Shown in pieces: positions 56,309 through 63,918 of a stretch of DNA of 64,000 nt (positions are counted from its first letter, which is position 1; every line of letters begins with the position of its first letter). The stretch is from positions 56,884 through 120,883 of the forward strand of contig NZ_JACIDT010000012.1 in NCBI RefSeq assembly GCF_014196495.1, written 5' to 3'. This stretch comes from Sphingobium jiangsuense (GTDB taxonomy: Bacteria; Pseudomonadota; Alphaproteobacteria; Sphingomonadales; Sphingomonadaceae). The position numbers were made by a program, and so were the translations under genes. The notes beneath the pieces were generated by a model. That model ran no database searches. It was not told the DNA's origin and worked only from the letters and a program-made list of their open reading frames with translations.

Positions 56309-56866
56309 TCAGCTCCGGCAGCTCTGGCCGATGCGGTTGGCGATCCAGCCATAGAGAAAGGCTTCGTTGGCGGGGCGGCTTTCGGCCAGCGCGATATAGC
56401 GCTCCCCCTGCAACGCCTCGATCGCCTTCAGCAGCACGGCCTCGCCCGTCCCGCCGCGCACCTTCAGGAAGGCGCGCAGGGCCGACAGGGTAACGGGACC
56501 GATGCGGCCGTCGGCGGGCATGTCGGGATAATCGCGTCCGTTGCGATTGAGCGCATTGAGCGCGCGCTGGAGGAAGGCCCCGGCGACGCCCGTGCCCATG
56601 TTCACCCCCGTATCGAACAATTCCGCCGCAATTCCCGGAGCATGCTCGGCCACGGCGGCGAAGCCGGGCGCGCGCCAATAGCGTTCCTTGTAGATGTCCT
56701 TCGCCCGTTCGGCGGGAAAGTGCCGCATGTCGCCGGAATAGCCGTTCGCGCGGGCCACCGCCTGCGTGACGCCCCACCGCGTCGGGCCGCCGCGATCGGC
56801 CGGATGGTCGCTATAGCCGCCTTCGCGTTCGATAAGCTCGTCGAGCAACTGGTTGATGTCGGTCAT
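56309..56866 (-). CDS. GH108 family muramidase
   Basis: Wall hydrolase of 185 residues without a signal peptide. The catalytic glutamate and its surroundings are EREGGYSDHPADRGGPTRWG (about 13-32), the family's EGGY motif; the middle FDTGVNMGTGVAGAFLQRAL and the DGRIGPVTLSALRAFLKVRG region (peptidoglycan-binding type) follow. Related enzymes include phage endolysins and TtsA, which release toxins with a holin-like step. Co-transcribed with the holin. It lies on the host side of the att site. Confidence 0.85.
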   Translation of the reverse strand: MTDINQLLDELIEREGGYSDHPADRGGPTRWGVTQAVARANGYSGDMRHFPAERAKDIYKERYWRAPGFAAVAEHAPGIAAELFDTGVNMGTGVAGAFLQRALNALNRNGRDYPDMPADGRIGPVTLSALRAFLKVRGGTGEAVLLKAIEALQGERYIALAESRPANEAFLYGWIANRIGQSCRS

Positions 56867-56976
56867 GCCTGCCTCCTTGGTGAAGGCAAGGCGCTAGCCC
56901 GAAAGCGGTGCTGTAGGACAAGCCGCAACCGCGTGACACGCGAACGCGGGACTATTCAGGCTTTGCAGGGAAATCT

Positions 56977-57022
56977 TGGTCGGGACGAGAGGATTCGAAC
57001 CTCCGACCCCCACACCCCCAGT
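56977..57022 (-). other. tRNA-Pro(GGG) 3' fragment, probable attachment site
   Basis: On the minus strand the segment begins ACTGGGGGTGTGG (anticodon loop and 3' stem), continues GGTCGGAGGTTCGAATCC (T arm) and ends CTCGTCCCG-A-CCA. The T stem and acceptor 3' arm are intact. The 5' half (D arm and 5' acceptor) is missing, so it is a fragment. It abuts the integrase gene. The missing 5' part is expected at the other end of the island. Confidence 0.85.
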
Positions 57023-57142
57023 ATTTTCGTCCCTAAATTGGCGTAGCTTTACGCAGCTTGAAGTAGCTGGATAATCAAGCGAAATCAGTTGCTTGGCTCT
57101 CGGAAACAGCCGTAAGCAGATTGCCGCAGCTTTATGCGTAGC

Positions 57143-57163
57143 ACTTACGGGAAACTTACGGGA
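57143..57163 (+). repeat. Direct repeats just upstream of the integrase
   Basis: ACTTACGGGA at 57143-57152 and again at 57154-57163, spaced 11 bp apart, with the second running into the integrase ribosome site. They may be arm-type integrase sites or an operator. Confidence 0.5.
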
Positions 57164-57171
57164 GCAAAGCC

Positions 57172-58491
57172 ATGCCAAAGATGAAGTTGACGAAGACCAA
57201 CATTGACCGGGTCGCCAAGCCCGGTCTGGTGAAATCGGATGTTCTGTATTGGGATACCGAAACCAAAGGGTTCGGCCTGCGCGTGACCCCGACCGGCCTT
57301 GCCAAGTTCATCGCACAAGGGCGGGTGCGCGGCACCGAGATTGACGCGCGGATGACAATCGGCAGCTATGGAGCATGGACGGTCGATGACGCCCGCCGCA
57401 AGGCAGACGAATATCGCCACCAGTTCGAGGATGGAATCGACCCCCGCGAAGCGCGCAAACAAGACGAGGCTGAAAAGGTGACGCTTCGGCAGGTCGCAGA
57501 CCTCTACATGGAGCGCGACGGGAAGATGCGCGAGAGCACCAAGGCGGAGATGAATCGCCATGTCGATAAGGTGTTCGCAGACTGGAAGGACAAGCCGATA
57601 GCGTCCATCCGCGAGCAGGACGTTCGCAAGCGTCACAAGGAAATGTGCGCCAAAGGCCTCGATGGCAGGCCAGCGCCGGGGCAGGCGCAGATTTCGCTCG
57701 TCACGCTGCGCACCCTCGTCAACTTCGCCAACCGGCGTTTCAAGCGTGCGGACGGGTCGCTGCTGATTCCGAACAATCCGGTCCACGCCATGAAGGACGA
57801 CTGGAAGGAGTTTGAGCCGCGCACCCGGCACGTCGAGTTGAACAAGGTTGGCGAGGTGTGGAACAAGCTGGGCGAGTTGCGCGTCGCTGCCCGCGACGCC
57901 GCTGCGCTGGCCGGGGTCGATTTGGTCCGGTTCCTCATGCTCACCGGCGCGCGAAAGTCCGAAGGCGGGTCGCTTCGGTGGGAGCAAGTCCACATTGACG
58001 ACGACCCCGCGCAATGCTGGTGGCACCTGCCGAGCCCGAAGAACGGCAACCCCGTCTGGCTTCCATTGTCATCGCAGGCTGTGGCCATCATCAAACAGCG
58101 GCCCAAGGTGAAGCTGCCCGATGGCACGGAAAGCCCGTTCGTGTTCCCGTCCAAATCGAGGTGCGGCTACATCACCGACACGCGTGCGCCGTTGGAACAG
58201 CTCAGCAAGGTGAAGGACATTGCCAGCGACGGGAGCGGCGCGGTGTCCCCCCACGACTTGAGACGCACATTTGTGACCACGGGCTTCTCCGCTTGCGGCA
58301 TCGACCTGTTCAAGCTGGAATTGCTGACGAACCATGTGCCGCAAGGCATCACCGCGCGCCACTATCTGCAAACCTCGCGCCTGCAATACCTGCATCCCGA
58401 GGTGCAAAGCATCTGCGACTGGATTGAGGAACAGGCGCGGATTGCCCATGCGAAGGCGACCGGGGCGAATGTCGTGCCGTTGCGTGCATGA
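57172..58491 (+). CDS. int: Tyrosine integrase of the P4/DUF4102 type
   Basis: Site-specific recombinase of 439 residues. The N-terminal DUF4102-like arm domain has WDTETKGFGLRVTPTGLAKF (about 24-43) and GSYGAWTVDDARRKADEYRH. The catalytic set is R261 (in LTGARKSEGG), H361 and R364 (in PHDLRRTF), H388 (in LTNHVPQ) and nucleophile Y398 (in ARHYLQ). It faces away from the tRNA-Pro fragment 150 bp to its left. It probably drives integration into that tRNA gene. All key residues are present, so activity is plausible. Confidence 0.95.
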   Translation: MPKMKLTKTNIDRVAKPGLVKSDVLYWDTETKGFGLRVTPTGLAKFIAQGRVRGTEIDARMTIGSYGAWTVDDARRKADEYRHQFEDGIDPREARKQDEAEKVTLRQVADLYMERDGKMRESTKAEMNRHVDKVFADWKDKPIASIREQDVRKRHKEMCAKGLDGRPAPGQAQISLVTLRTLVNFANRRFKRADGSLLIPNNPVHAMKDDWKEFEPRTRHVELNKVGEVWNKLGELRVAARDAAALAGVDLVRFLMLTGARKSEGGSLRWEQVHIDDDPAQCWWHLPSPKNGNPVWLPLSSQAVAIIKQRPKVKLPDGTESPFVFPSKSRCGYITDTRAPLEQLSKVKDIASDGSGAVSPHDLRRTFVTTGFSACGIDLFKLELLTNHVPQGITARHYLQTSRLQYLHPEVQSICDWIEEQARIAHAKATGANVVPLRA

Positions 58492-58794
58492 CAAGGGCCG
58501 CGCGCCGCCGCGCACAGCGGCGATCCTTGCATGGGAGCCGGTAAGGGGACGGCGTCCCCGTTGTCAGCCCCAGCGCGGCCCACAGCCGAAAAATGCGACG
58601 AACCGTTTTAGCGTCGCTCAGAATGGGTTTTCAGGTCTGCCGATTCAGGGTATCCACTCCAACGTCACATCGTAGCTTTTCGATTGCGCTCCTATGGCAA
58701 TCGATCCGTGCGAGGCGGGCTTGCTGAACCGCCGAGCGCATATCATGCTCACAGCGATTGATGTGTCACCAGCGAACAACTGGAGACACGTTCC
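58492..58794. other. Non-coding gap after the integrase
   Basis: About 300 bp without a plausible gene. It contains a short hairpin GGGGAC-GGC-GTCCCC at 58545-58559 that may close the integrase transcript. No other structure was found. Confidence 0.5.
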
Positions 58795-58989
58795 ATGAGC
58801 ACTGCACGTTATCCCATGCCCGACGAGATTCGGGTTTCACGGTCTGAAGCAATCAAGATGCTTTGCGACCCGTCGCTGATCGTCCTTGCTGCAATTCCCG
58901 AGGATTCAGATGACGTTCTTTCGGTGTCCTACTGGCCCGACAGCAAAGGCCAACTTCCGCCGTGGATTGTCCCGAGCAAGGCCGCATAA
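58795..58989 (+). CDS. Small island protein of unknown function
   Basis: A 64-residue protein from ATG 58795 (MSTARYPMPDEIRVSRSEAI) with a GGAGA ribosome site. It is hydrophilic with several aromatic residues (VSYWPDSKGQLPPWIVPS). I recognise no domain. Its lower GC and position in the island suggest accessory or regulatory work. A weak hairpin follows at 59009. Confidence 0.5.
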   Translation: MSTARYPMPDEIRVSRSEAIKMLCDPSLIVLAAIPEDSDDVLSVSYWPDSKGQLPPWIVPSKAA

Positions 58990-59008
58990 TTTTATCAAAT
59001 ACTTACGC

Positions 59009-59027
59009 AAAGCTATGTGTTAGCTTT
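59009..59027 (+). terminator. Small hairpin after the 64-residue gene
   Basis: AAAGCTA pairs with TAGCTTT around TGTGT, followed by a CCTTTATT tract. It is a possible terminator, but the T run is broken. Confidence 0.35.
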
Positions 59028-59134
59028 CCTTTATTGGCCCGTCCTATCCGAGATAGGGCGGGCCGCTCAACTATCGGCTCTCAAGGGAGTGTTCACCCCT
59101 CGCGTCAGGTGGCGGCGCATAGGAGCCGTTAGCC

Positions 59135-59416
59135 ATGACGACGCAGACCGTCGATCTGGACGAATTGCTGACCAGCGCCGAAACCGCCGCGCTGCTCTCC
59201 ATCAAGACCAACACCCTCGAAATCTGGCGCAACAAGGGCAAAGGCCCCGCCTTCGTGAAGCTGGGAGAGGCCCCCCAAGCGCCTGTCCGCTATGTTCGGT
59301 CGGTGGTGCTCGACTGGCTTGCGAAGCGCTCCTTCGGCAGCACCAGCGCCTACAGTCCTGCCGGGATGCTGAACCGCACACCTGACGGGTGCCGCTCGTC
59401 GGGCGCATCCGCATGA
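59135..59416 (+). CDS. AlpA/MerR-type helix-turn-helix protein
   Basis: A 93-residue DNA-binding protein. A winged HTH is read as LDELLTSAETAALLSIKTNT (about 8-27), then LEIWRNKGKGPAFVKLG and PVRYVRSVVLDWLAKRSF. This is the HTH_17 pattern of AlpA-like regulators and excisionases. It is likely to regulate or assist excision with the integrase. A 21-residue reading frame (59413-59478) starts inside its stop and may be coupled but looks minor. Confidence 0.8.
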   Translation: MTTQTVDLDELLTSAETAALLSIKTNTLEIWRNKGKGPAFVKLGEAPQAPVRYVRSVVLDWLAKRSFGSTSAYSPAGMLNRTPDGCRSSGASA

Positions 59417-59480
59417 ATGTCGGAAACATTCAGCGCGCCGCCCTTCAGCGGCAAGACCCTCATAAGACCCTGTCATGAAA

Positions 59481-59509
59481 TGCGGCAGGGTTTCGCAGAC
59501 CCTGCCGCA
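59481..59509 (+). terminator. Strong 11-bp stem-loop without a T run
   Basis: TGCGGCAGGGT pairs with ACCCTGCCGCA around a TTCGCAG loop, with no U tract. It lies between the HTH gene and the DUF3987 gene. It may be a terminator or an RNA processing site. Confidence 0.5.
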
Positions 59510-59605
59510 CTTGGAGTATCCAACCCATGAGCCGCACCAGTATGCAAAATCATTGCGTAGGTCCGCAAGCGGGCGTTTCCCTTCCAACGCGAGAGGCGCA
59601 CCGCA

Positions 59606-61060
59606 ATGTCCGTTGACATGAGTCCGCAGGCGAATGACGCCTTCTTGCGCGAGCTGCCTTGGAAGCCGCAGCCGCTTCGTAGATACGACCAGCCGCTACC
59701 TTACCCTGTCGATCGACTGCCCCCGATTATCCGGGAGGCGGTGGAGCAGGTGGCTGACTATGTCCAAGCCCCGATGGCTATGGTCGCGGGCTGCGCTTTG
59801 TCGGCGGTGTCAGCCGCCGTGCAAACGCAATTCAGTGTTCGCCGGGACGCGCGCCTGCATGGCCCCGCCTCACTGTTCTTCTTGACCATCGCCGAGAGCG
59901 GCGAACGCAAGTCCAGTGTCGATAAGTTCTTCATGCAGCCGCTTCACGATTGGGAGGCTCACCAGTGGAGGGAGCAGAAGCGCTGGGAGCGAATGCACCG
60001 CGATGCGATGGAGGCCTGGGAGGAGAGCGGCAGAGAGGGGGAAAAGCCTGATGACGTGCCAGTCGTCCCCCGGATGCTACGCGGCGACGATACCGCCGAG
60101 GCGCTGCTCGGTCACTTGGACAAGTATCCCATTGCGGCAGTCATCAGCGCAGAGGCCGGGGTCATTTTCGGTTCGCACTCGATGAAGGCCGAGAACGCCC
60201 AGCGCAACATGGGTCTGCTCAACCAGATTTGGGATGGCGGCCCCATCCGGGAGGCTCGCGTCGGTCGCGGCGAAACCGTGATCGAGAGCGTTCGCGGGAC
60301 GATGGGCCTAATGCTGCAACCGGACGTGCTCGCCAAGTTCACCGAAAAGACTGATGGGCTGGCGCGAGGGATCGGGTTTTTCGCTCGCTTCCTGATGTGC
60401 CACCCTGAGACGACGCAGGGTATGCGCCTCTATAAGGAGCCGCCGCCCATGCCCGAGTTGCAGGCGTTTCAGGTCCGTATTGCGCAACTGCTCCTCCTCC
60501 CTGCCGGTTTCGACGATCTTGGCCGGTTGATTGGACACTGCGCCGGTTTCGACAAAGCCGCGCAGGACACATGGATTCGCTTCCACAATGAGGTTGAGGA
60601 GTTGATCGGCGGCGACCGGGAGTATTCCACCATCCGGGACGTGGCGAGCAAGGCGGCGGAGAACGCGGCGCGGCTCGCGTGCTGCCTGCATGTTTTTGCC
60701 ACATACGGGGACGGTCTGACGCCCATCAATCGCAGCGCCATCGACAGCGCCTGCGCTCTCATGCGCTGGTATCTGGATGAGGCCGTGCGGTTCAGTTCCT
60801 CGACCGACGTTACCGATGAAGTGCGAAACGCGGAGAAGCTGGAGCAATGGCTGTGCCGCCGCGTGCGCGAGAAACCCCGCGACCCCATCACCGTCAATAT
60901 GGTTCGCCAGAAGGGGCCGGGGGCGCTGCGAGGGGGTAAGCGCATCGACGATGCCCTCGACCTGCTCAGCGACCTCGGGCGCGTGCGCGTGAAGACCTAT
61001 CCGGGCGGCAAGTCCCGATACATCACCGTCGCGCCGCAAGTGGTGCGGGAATGGTCCTGA
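59606..61060 (+). CDS. DUF3987 (YfjI-like) replication-associated protein
   Basis: A 484-residue protein. LPYPVDRLPPIIREAVEQVA and APMAMVAGCALSAVSAAVQT lead to a P-loop-like ESGERKSSVDKFF (about 94-106), the signature of DUF3987 proteins, which are common in phages, satellites and islands and are linked to primase-helicase functions. A strand/helix C-terminal part (DPITVNMVRQKGPGALRGGK) resembles a DNA-binding winged helix. It is next to an iteron-like cluster, as replication genes often are. Function is inferred. Confidence 0.8.
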   Translation: MSVDMSPQANDAFLRELPWKPQPLRRYDQPLPYPVDRLPPIIREAVEQVADYVQAPMAMVAGCALSAVSAAVQTQFSVRRDARLHGPASLFFLTIAESGERKSSVDKFFMQPLHDWEAHQWREQKRWERMHRDAMEAWEESGREGEKPDDVPVVPRMLRGDDTAEALLGHLDKYPIAAVISAEAGVIFGSHSMKAENAQRNMGLLNQIWDGGPIREARVGRGETVIESVRGTMGLMLQPDVLAKFTEKTDGLARGIGFFARFLMCHPETTQGMRLYKEPPPMPELQAFQVRIAQLLLLPAGFDDLGRLIGHCAGFDKAAQDTWIRFHNEVEELIGGDREYSTIRDVASKAAENAARLACCLHVFATYGDGLTPINRSAIDSACALMRWYLDEAVRFSSSTDVTDEVRNAEKLEQWLCRRVREKPRDPITVNMVRQKGPGALRGGKRIDDALDLLSDLGRVRVKTYPGGKSRYITVAPQVVREWS

Positions 61061-61080
61061 CCACGCTGTGTGCGGCTGCC

Positions 61081-61510
61081 GTAGCAATCGTGGCAGGTCC
61101 ATAGCAGGGGATTTGCTACGGTTCCTGCTGAATAAAAGCGCACAATAGCAATAGCTTGTGCGCTGCGGGTTGGAATCGTAGCAATCATAGCCGCCATGCC
61201 GCGATTTTCAGTTTTCCGCTAATCTCAGTTGGCAGTATCGAGTAAGTAAATTGGATAATATCGACCGGGCGCTGCGCGACGATTGCCACGATTTCCTAAG
61301 ACGCGGTGGCGGCTACGGCTATGATTGCTACGATCGCCCAAATCCCGAGCATTTGCGCGGGATTGCGGTGGCTGTGATCGTTGCAAACTACTGCGATTCA
61401 CCGGCTATGATCTGCTACGATAGCAACCGACCGACACATACGCAGTTTGTTGTTTCCTATTGTTAAGCACTTGATCCTATTGCGGACCTATTTGCTGATT
61501 TCGTAGCACA
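61081..61510. repeat. Iteron-like repeats, putative origin or operator
   Basis: Low-GC region with copies of an 18-bp motif. GGCTATGATTGCTACGAT is at 61317-61334; its exact reverse complement ATCGTAGCAATCATAGCC is at 61175-61192; a third copy with one extra base, GGCTATGATCTGCTACGAT, is at 61403-61421. Partial copies are GTAGCAATCGTGGCA (61081), GATTGCCACGAT (61281-61292) and TCGTAGCA (61501). A possible reading frame inside (61251-61466) looks repeat-derived, so I do not call it a gene. The whole 61061-61547 gap is treated as non-coding. Confidence 0.7.
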
Positions 61511-61547
61511 TAAGCACATCATAACTTTCAGCCTGAAAGTCGCTGCT

Positions 61548-62048
61548 ATGTCTGACGAAACCGTATCCACTCAAGTCACGCCTGCATTGCATCCGGAGGT
61601 TGTCCGAGCGCTTCCTGACTATGACTTGCAGACCGAGGCGATCCTCGCGCCCACGGTGACCGCGTTCGACGAAGCCTATCAGGCGGTGCTCGCTGTGGTC
61701 GCCGCCCGCAAAGCTGCCCGGTCGAACCCGTCATGGACCGAGGGGCACCAGATTATCGAGACCGACAACCTTGCCCGGCGCATGACCGAGCAGGCGACGC
61801 GGACGTTCGACGCGGTGCGGAACAACCTCGTGAAGGGCATTGCGCACATTGAGGCGGAACTGTCCGCCCCGGTGACCGCCAAGGCTGGTGCCAATGTGGC
61901 GGGCGAGATTCGCGCCTTCGTGCGCGGCCTTAGCACCGAGGCGCAGCACAAGTTCATCCAGGAGAAGCTGGACAAGGGAGACGAGACCAGCATCTCGTCG
62001 ATTTTGGGTGCCCCGGCATATCTCTCCGGTCTGACCGACGAGTTGTAG
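61548..62048 (+). CDS. Hypothetical island protein (166 aa)
   Basis: From ATG 61548 (MSDETVSTQVTPALHPEVVR). Helical and hydrophilic with charged repeats (LARRMTEQATRTFDAVRNNL and KLDKGDETSISSILGAPAYL). No signal peptide, membrane segment or known motif is seen. It opens the phage-like run. The next gene begins 16 bp later. A DNA-binding or assembly role is possible but not shown. Confidence 0.65.
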   Translation: MSDETVSTQVTPALHPEVVRALPDYDLQTEAILAPTVTAFDEAYQAVLAVVAARKAARSNPSWTEGHQIIETDNLARRMTEQATRTFDAVRNNLVKGIAHIEAELSAPVTAKAGANVAGEIRAFVRGLSTEAQHKFIQEKLDKGDETSISSILGAPAYLSGLTDEL

Positions 62049-62064
62049 GCCCACGTTTACGCGC

Positions 62065-62262
62065 ATGTGGCACGAGCGCACTTCGCCCGACGTGGCGAAG
62101 AGGTTGCGGGCTATGGTCGGTGCGCGGGAACTGATCGAGCGCAACGGCCCGCTCCTGTTCGGCGCGATGGAAAAAGCGGTCGGCGCACCGCCGCACAAGG
62201 CGCGTGCGCTCCGTGAAGCCAAAACGGCTGCGGAAAAGCACTTCGTCATGACCAGCGCGTGA
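62065..62262 (+). CDS. Hypothetical island protein (65 aa)
   Basis: A 65-residue basic, helical protein from ATG 62065 (MWHERTSPDVAKRLRAMVGA), with no recognised domain. It lies between two other small island genes and shares their direction. Evidence is codon pattern and tight spacing. Confidence 0.5.
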   Translation: MWHERTSPDVAKRLRAMVGARELIERNGPLLFGAMEKAVGAPPHKARALREAKTAAEKHFVMTSA

Positions 62263-62296
62263 TCGCGTCGTGATCCCATCAAATCGAGGTGCGCCA

Positions 62297-62782
62297 GTGA
62301 CCGAAGCGATTGAAACCCCCGAATGGCTGGAAGGATGGAGGCCCGCACCCGCTGCGCCGAAGTCGAACGGCGCGGGCAACCCGAACTGGCATCGCGGCAT
62401 GAAGTCACCGAACCCCGCCGGTCGTCCAAGGGGCATTGTCGATAAGCGGGTGAAGATTGCACAGCAGATGCTGGACGATGCACACAGCATTGTCGGCGTG
62501 ATAATCGAGAAGGCGCTAGAAGGCGATGCGTCCGCCGCTGCGCTGGTCTTGTCGCGAGTGCTGCCCGCTCTGCGCAGTCAGTCCGAGAAGGTCGCTTTCC
62601 CCTTCGATGCATCTGCGCCGGTGGCCCAACAGGTCGAACAGGTGTTGGCCGCTATCGCGGATGGCGTGGTTGCCCCGGACGTTGGCAAGCAGATCATTGA
62701 GGCCATCGGCGCGTTGGCATCGGTGCGCGCTACCGAGGAACTGGAACAGCGTATCGTGATGCTTGAGGCGCGGCAGGTATGA
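62297..62782 (+). CDS. DUF5681-like protein, possible small terminase analogue
   Basis: A 161-residue protein from GTG 62297, chosen for the GAGGTG upstream; GTG 62270 would add nine residues. NPNWHRGMKSPNPAGRPRGI is like the GxSGNPxGRPKG motif of DUF5681 proteins that often sit beside phage terminase genes. A helical region (about 55-155) ends in a leucine-rich coiled coil. The stop overlaps the next ATG by 4 bp. A DNA-packaging role is only suggested by the motif. Confidence 0.6.
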   Translation: MTEAIETPEWLEGWRPAPAAPKSNGAGNPNWHRGMKSPNPAGRPRGIVDKRVKIAQQMLDDAHSIVGVIIEKALEGDASAAALVLSRVLPALRSQSEKVAFPFDASAPVAQQVEQVLAAIADGVVAPDVGKQIIEAIGALASVRATEELEQRIVMLEARQV

Positions 62783-63033
62783 ACCGCGCCCGTCCCAATA
62801 GCTGGCCGCCGCGCCCCGCCAACCGTGCGTTGCCACCCGGCCCGCGTCAGGACGTGTTCGCGCTGATCGACCACTACGCCCCGGTCATTGCGACATGGCC
62901 CGCCTACGACCGCTGGCAGGTGCGGCAAATCGCGGTCGATACGCTGCTCCAAGTGATGCGCGACTGCCCCGAACCCGCCGTGCGCGCCAACGCCTACCAG
63001 CAACTCGTGAAGATGGGGATTGCCCAATGCTGA
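62779..63033 (+). CDS. Hypothetical island protein (84 aa)
   Basis: A Pro/Arg-rich start (MNRARPNSWPPRPANRALPP) is followed by a helical part DRWQVRQIAVDTLLQVMRDC and EPAVRANAYQQLVKMG. No known domain. It overlaps both neighbours (4 bp and 7 bp), which supports real translation. Confidence 0.6.
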   Translation: MNRARPNSWPPRPANRALPPGPRQDVFALIDHYAPVIATWPAYDRWQVRQIAVDTLLQVMRDCPEPAVRANAYQQLVKMGIAQC

Positions 63034-63359
63034 CCACAACGAATGCCGACCGGCGTCGGCGCGAGGAAATGTCGGTGCCGAAGTTCAAGGCACTGTTCAC
63101 GACCCCGGCGACTGCCTCCTTCAAGATGCCCGCCAATGCTACCCTGGGAGTGCGCCGCGCCACCGCAATCACGCAGGGCACGACCGTCGCCACGCTGACC
63201 GGCAAGTCGGTGCGGACGCTCGCAGTCCCGGCCACCGCCGCCGGGGTCGTCCGCTCCATCGGGCATGTTGAGAAGGGGGTCACCGTCGCGCCTGTCAGCG
63301 GCATGGAGGTGCATGTCCGGTCGGGTTTCAAATGGCGCAAGATCGCGCAGATTCCGTGA
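63027..63359 (+). CDS. Hypothetical beta-rich island protein (110 aa)
   Basis: From ATG 63027, overlapping the preceding stop. MLTTTNADRRRREEMSVPKF opens it; a beta-rich repeated pattern follows (ATAITQGTTVATLTGKSVRT, GVTVAPVSGMEVHVRSGFKW). It could be a small structural protein, but there is no clear match. The frame is open further upstream; this start is the tightest coupled one. Confidence 0.55.
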   Translation: MLTTTNADRRRREEMSVPKFKALFTTPATASFKMPANATLGVRRATAITQGTTVATLTGKSVRTLAVPATAAGVVRSIGHVEKGVTVAPVSGMEVHVRSGFKWRKIAQIP

Positions 63360-63367
63360 GGTGAACC

Positions 63368-63544
63368 ATGAGTGACAAGGAAACGATGAGCGGCATCCGC
63401 GACTGGCTCAACTCGCGTGCCGGTGGACCGCCGAACCCGCCCGAGGCGCTGCCCGAACCGGACATTGACGCCGGGGAGTCGGTAGCGAAGCGCGAGGAGG
63501 AAGCGGTGCAGGCCTTCTTGGCATCGCGGCGCGGGGAAGCCTGA
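63368..63544 (+). CDS. Small acidic island protein (58 aa)
   Basis: ATG 63368 with a GTGAACC spacer. MSDKETMSGIRDWLNSRAGG opens it; then a Pro/Glu-rich linker and a helix EEEAVQAFLASRRGEA. No domain recognised. It sits 8 bp after the beta-rich gene and 4 bp before the next, so it is probably translated. Confidence 0.5.
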   Translation: MSDKETMSGIRDWLNSRAGGPPNPPEALPEPDIDAGESVAKREEEAVQAFLASRRGEA

Positions 63545-63548
63545 CCAC

Positions 63549-63797
63549 ATGACGGCGGTGCGCAGCCTCCTTGCCCGCGTCCAGCGGCTCGAACAGGCGC
63601 GCACCGCTCCTCGCTCGCCATTCGAGGCAGCTTACGGCTCGTTCGATGCGTTCGCCGCCGAGACGCAGGCCGGTATCGACGCGGGGCAATTCGACAGCCG
63701 CGAAATGCCGCTCGTCCTCAACGCTATCAGGCGCTGGCATACCGATGGTGAGTTCGGGGCATGGCAGCGCAATCGGGTGTGGGAACGGCACGGATGA
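63549..63797 (+). CDS. Hypothetical island protein (82 aa)
   Basis: MTAVRSLLARVQRLEQARTA begins a probable coiled coil; the remainder (FDSREMPLVLNAIRRWHTDG and EFGAWQRNRVWERHG) is helical and basic. Such small proteins often precede a terminase gene in phages. No domain recognised. Last complete gene on the plus strand in the window. Confidence 0.55.
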   Translation: MTAVRSLLARVQRLEQARTAPRSPFEAAYGSFDAFAAETQAGIDAGQFDSREMPLVLNAIRRWHTDGEFGAWQRNRVWERHG

Positions 63798-63918
63798 CAG
63801 GCAGCGGCCCCCACACATCGGATTTGCACGTCTGACGGGTTAAGAGATTGACTAGATTGCACATCTATCGGTCAATCGAACAGCCGTAAGAGCGAGGTAA
63901 GACGCATCGCTCATTTAC

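Noticed and set aside
57022..57045. Complete tRNA-Pro in the att region
   Set aside because: A GGGACG stretch lies nearby, but the D arm and the 5' anticodon stem are absent; only the 3' half is present.
59527..59616. 29-codon frame before the DUF3987 gene
   Set aside because: Too short, no ribosome site, overlaps the real start.
61251..61466. Reading frame of 71 codons within the iteron-like region
   Set aside because: Its odd Tyr/Cys/Asp content comes from the repeats, and no ribosome site precedes its start. I treat it as non-coding.
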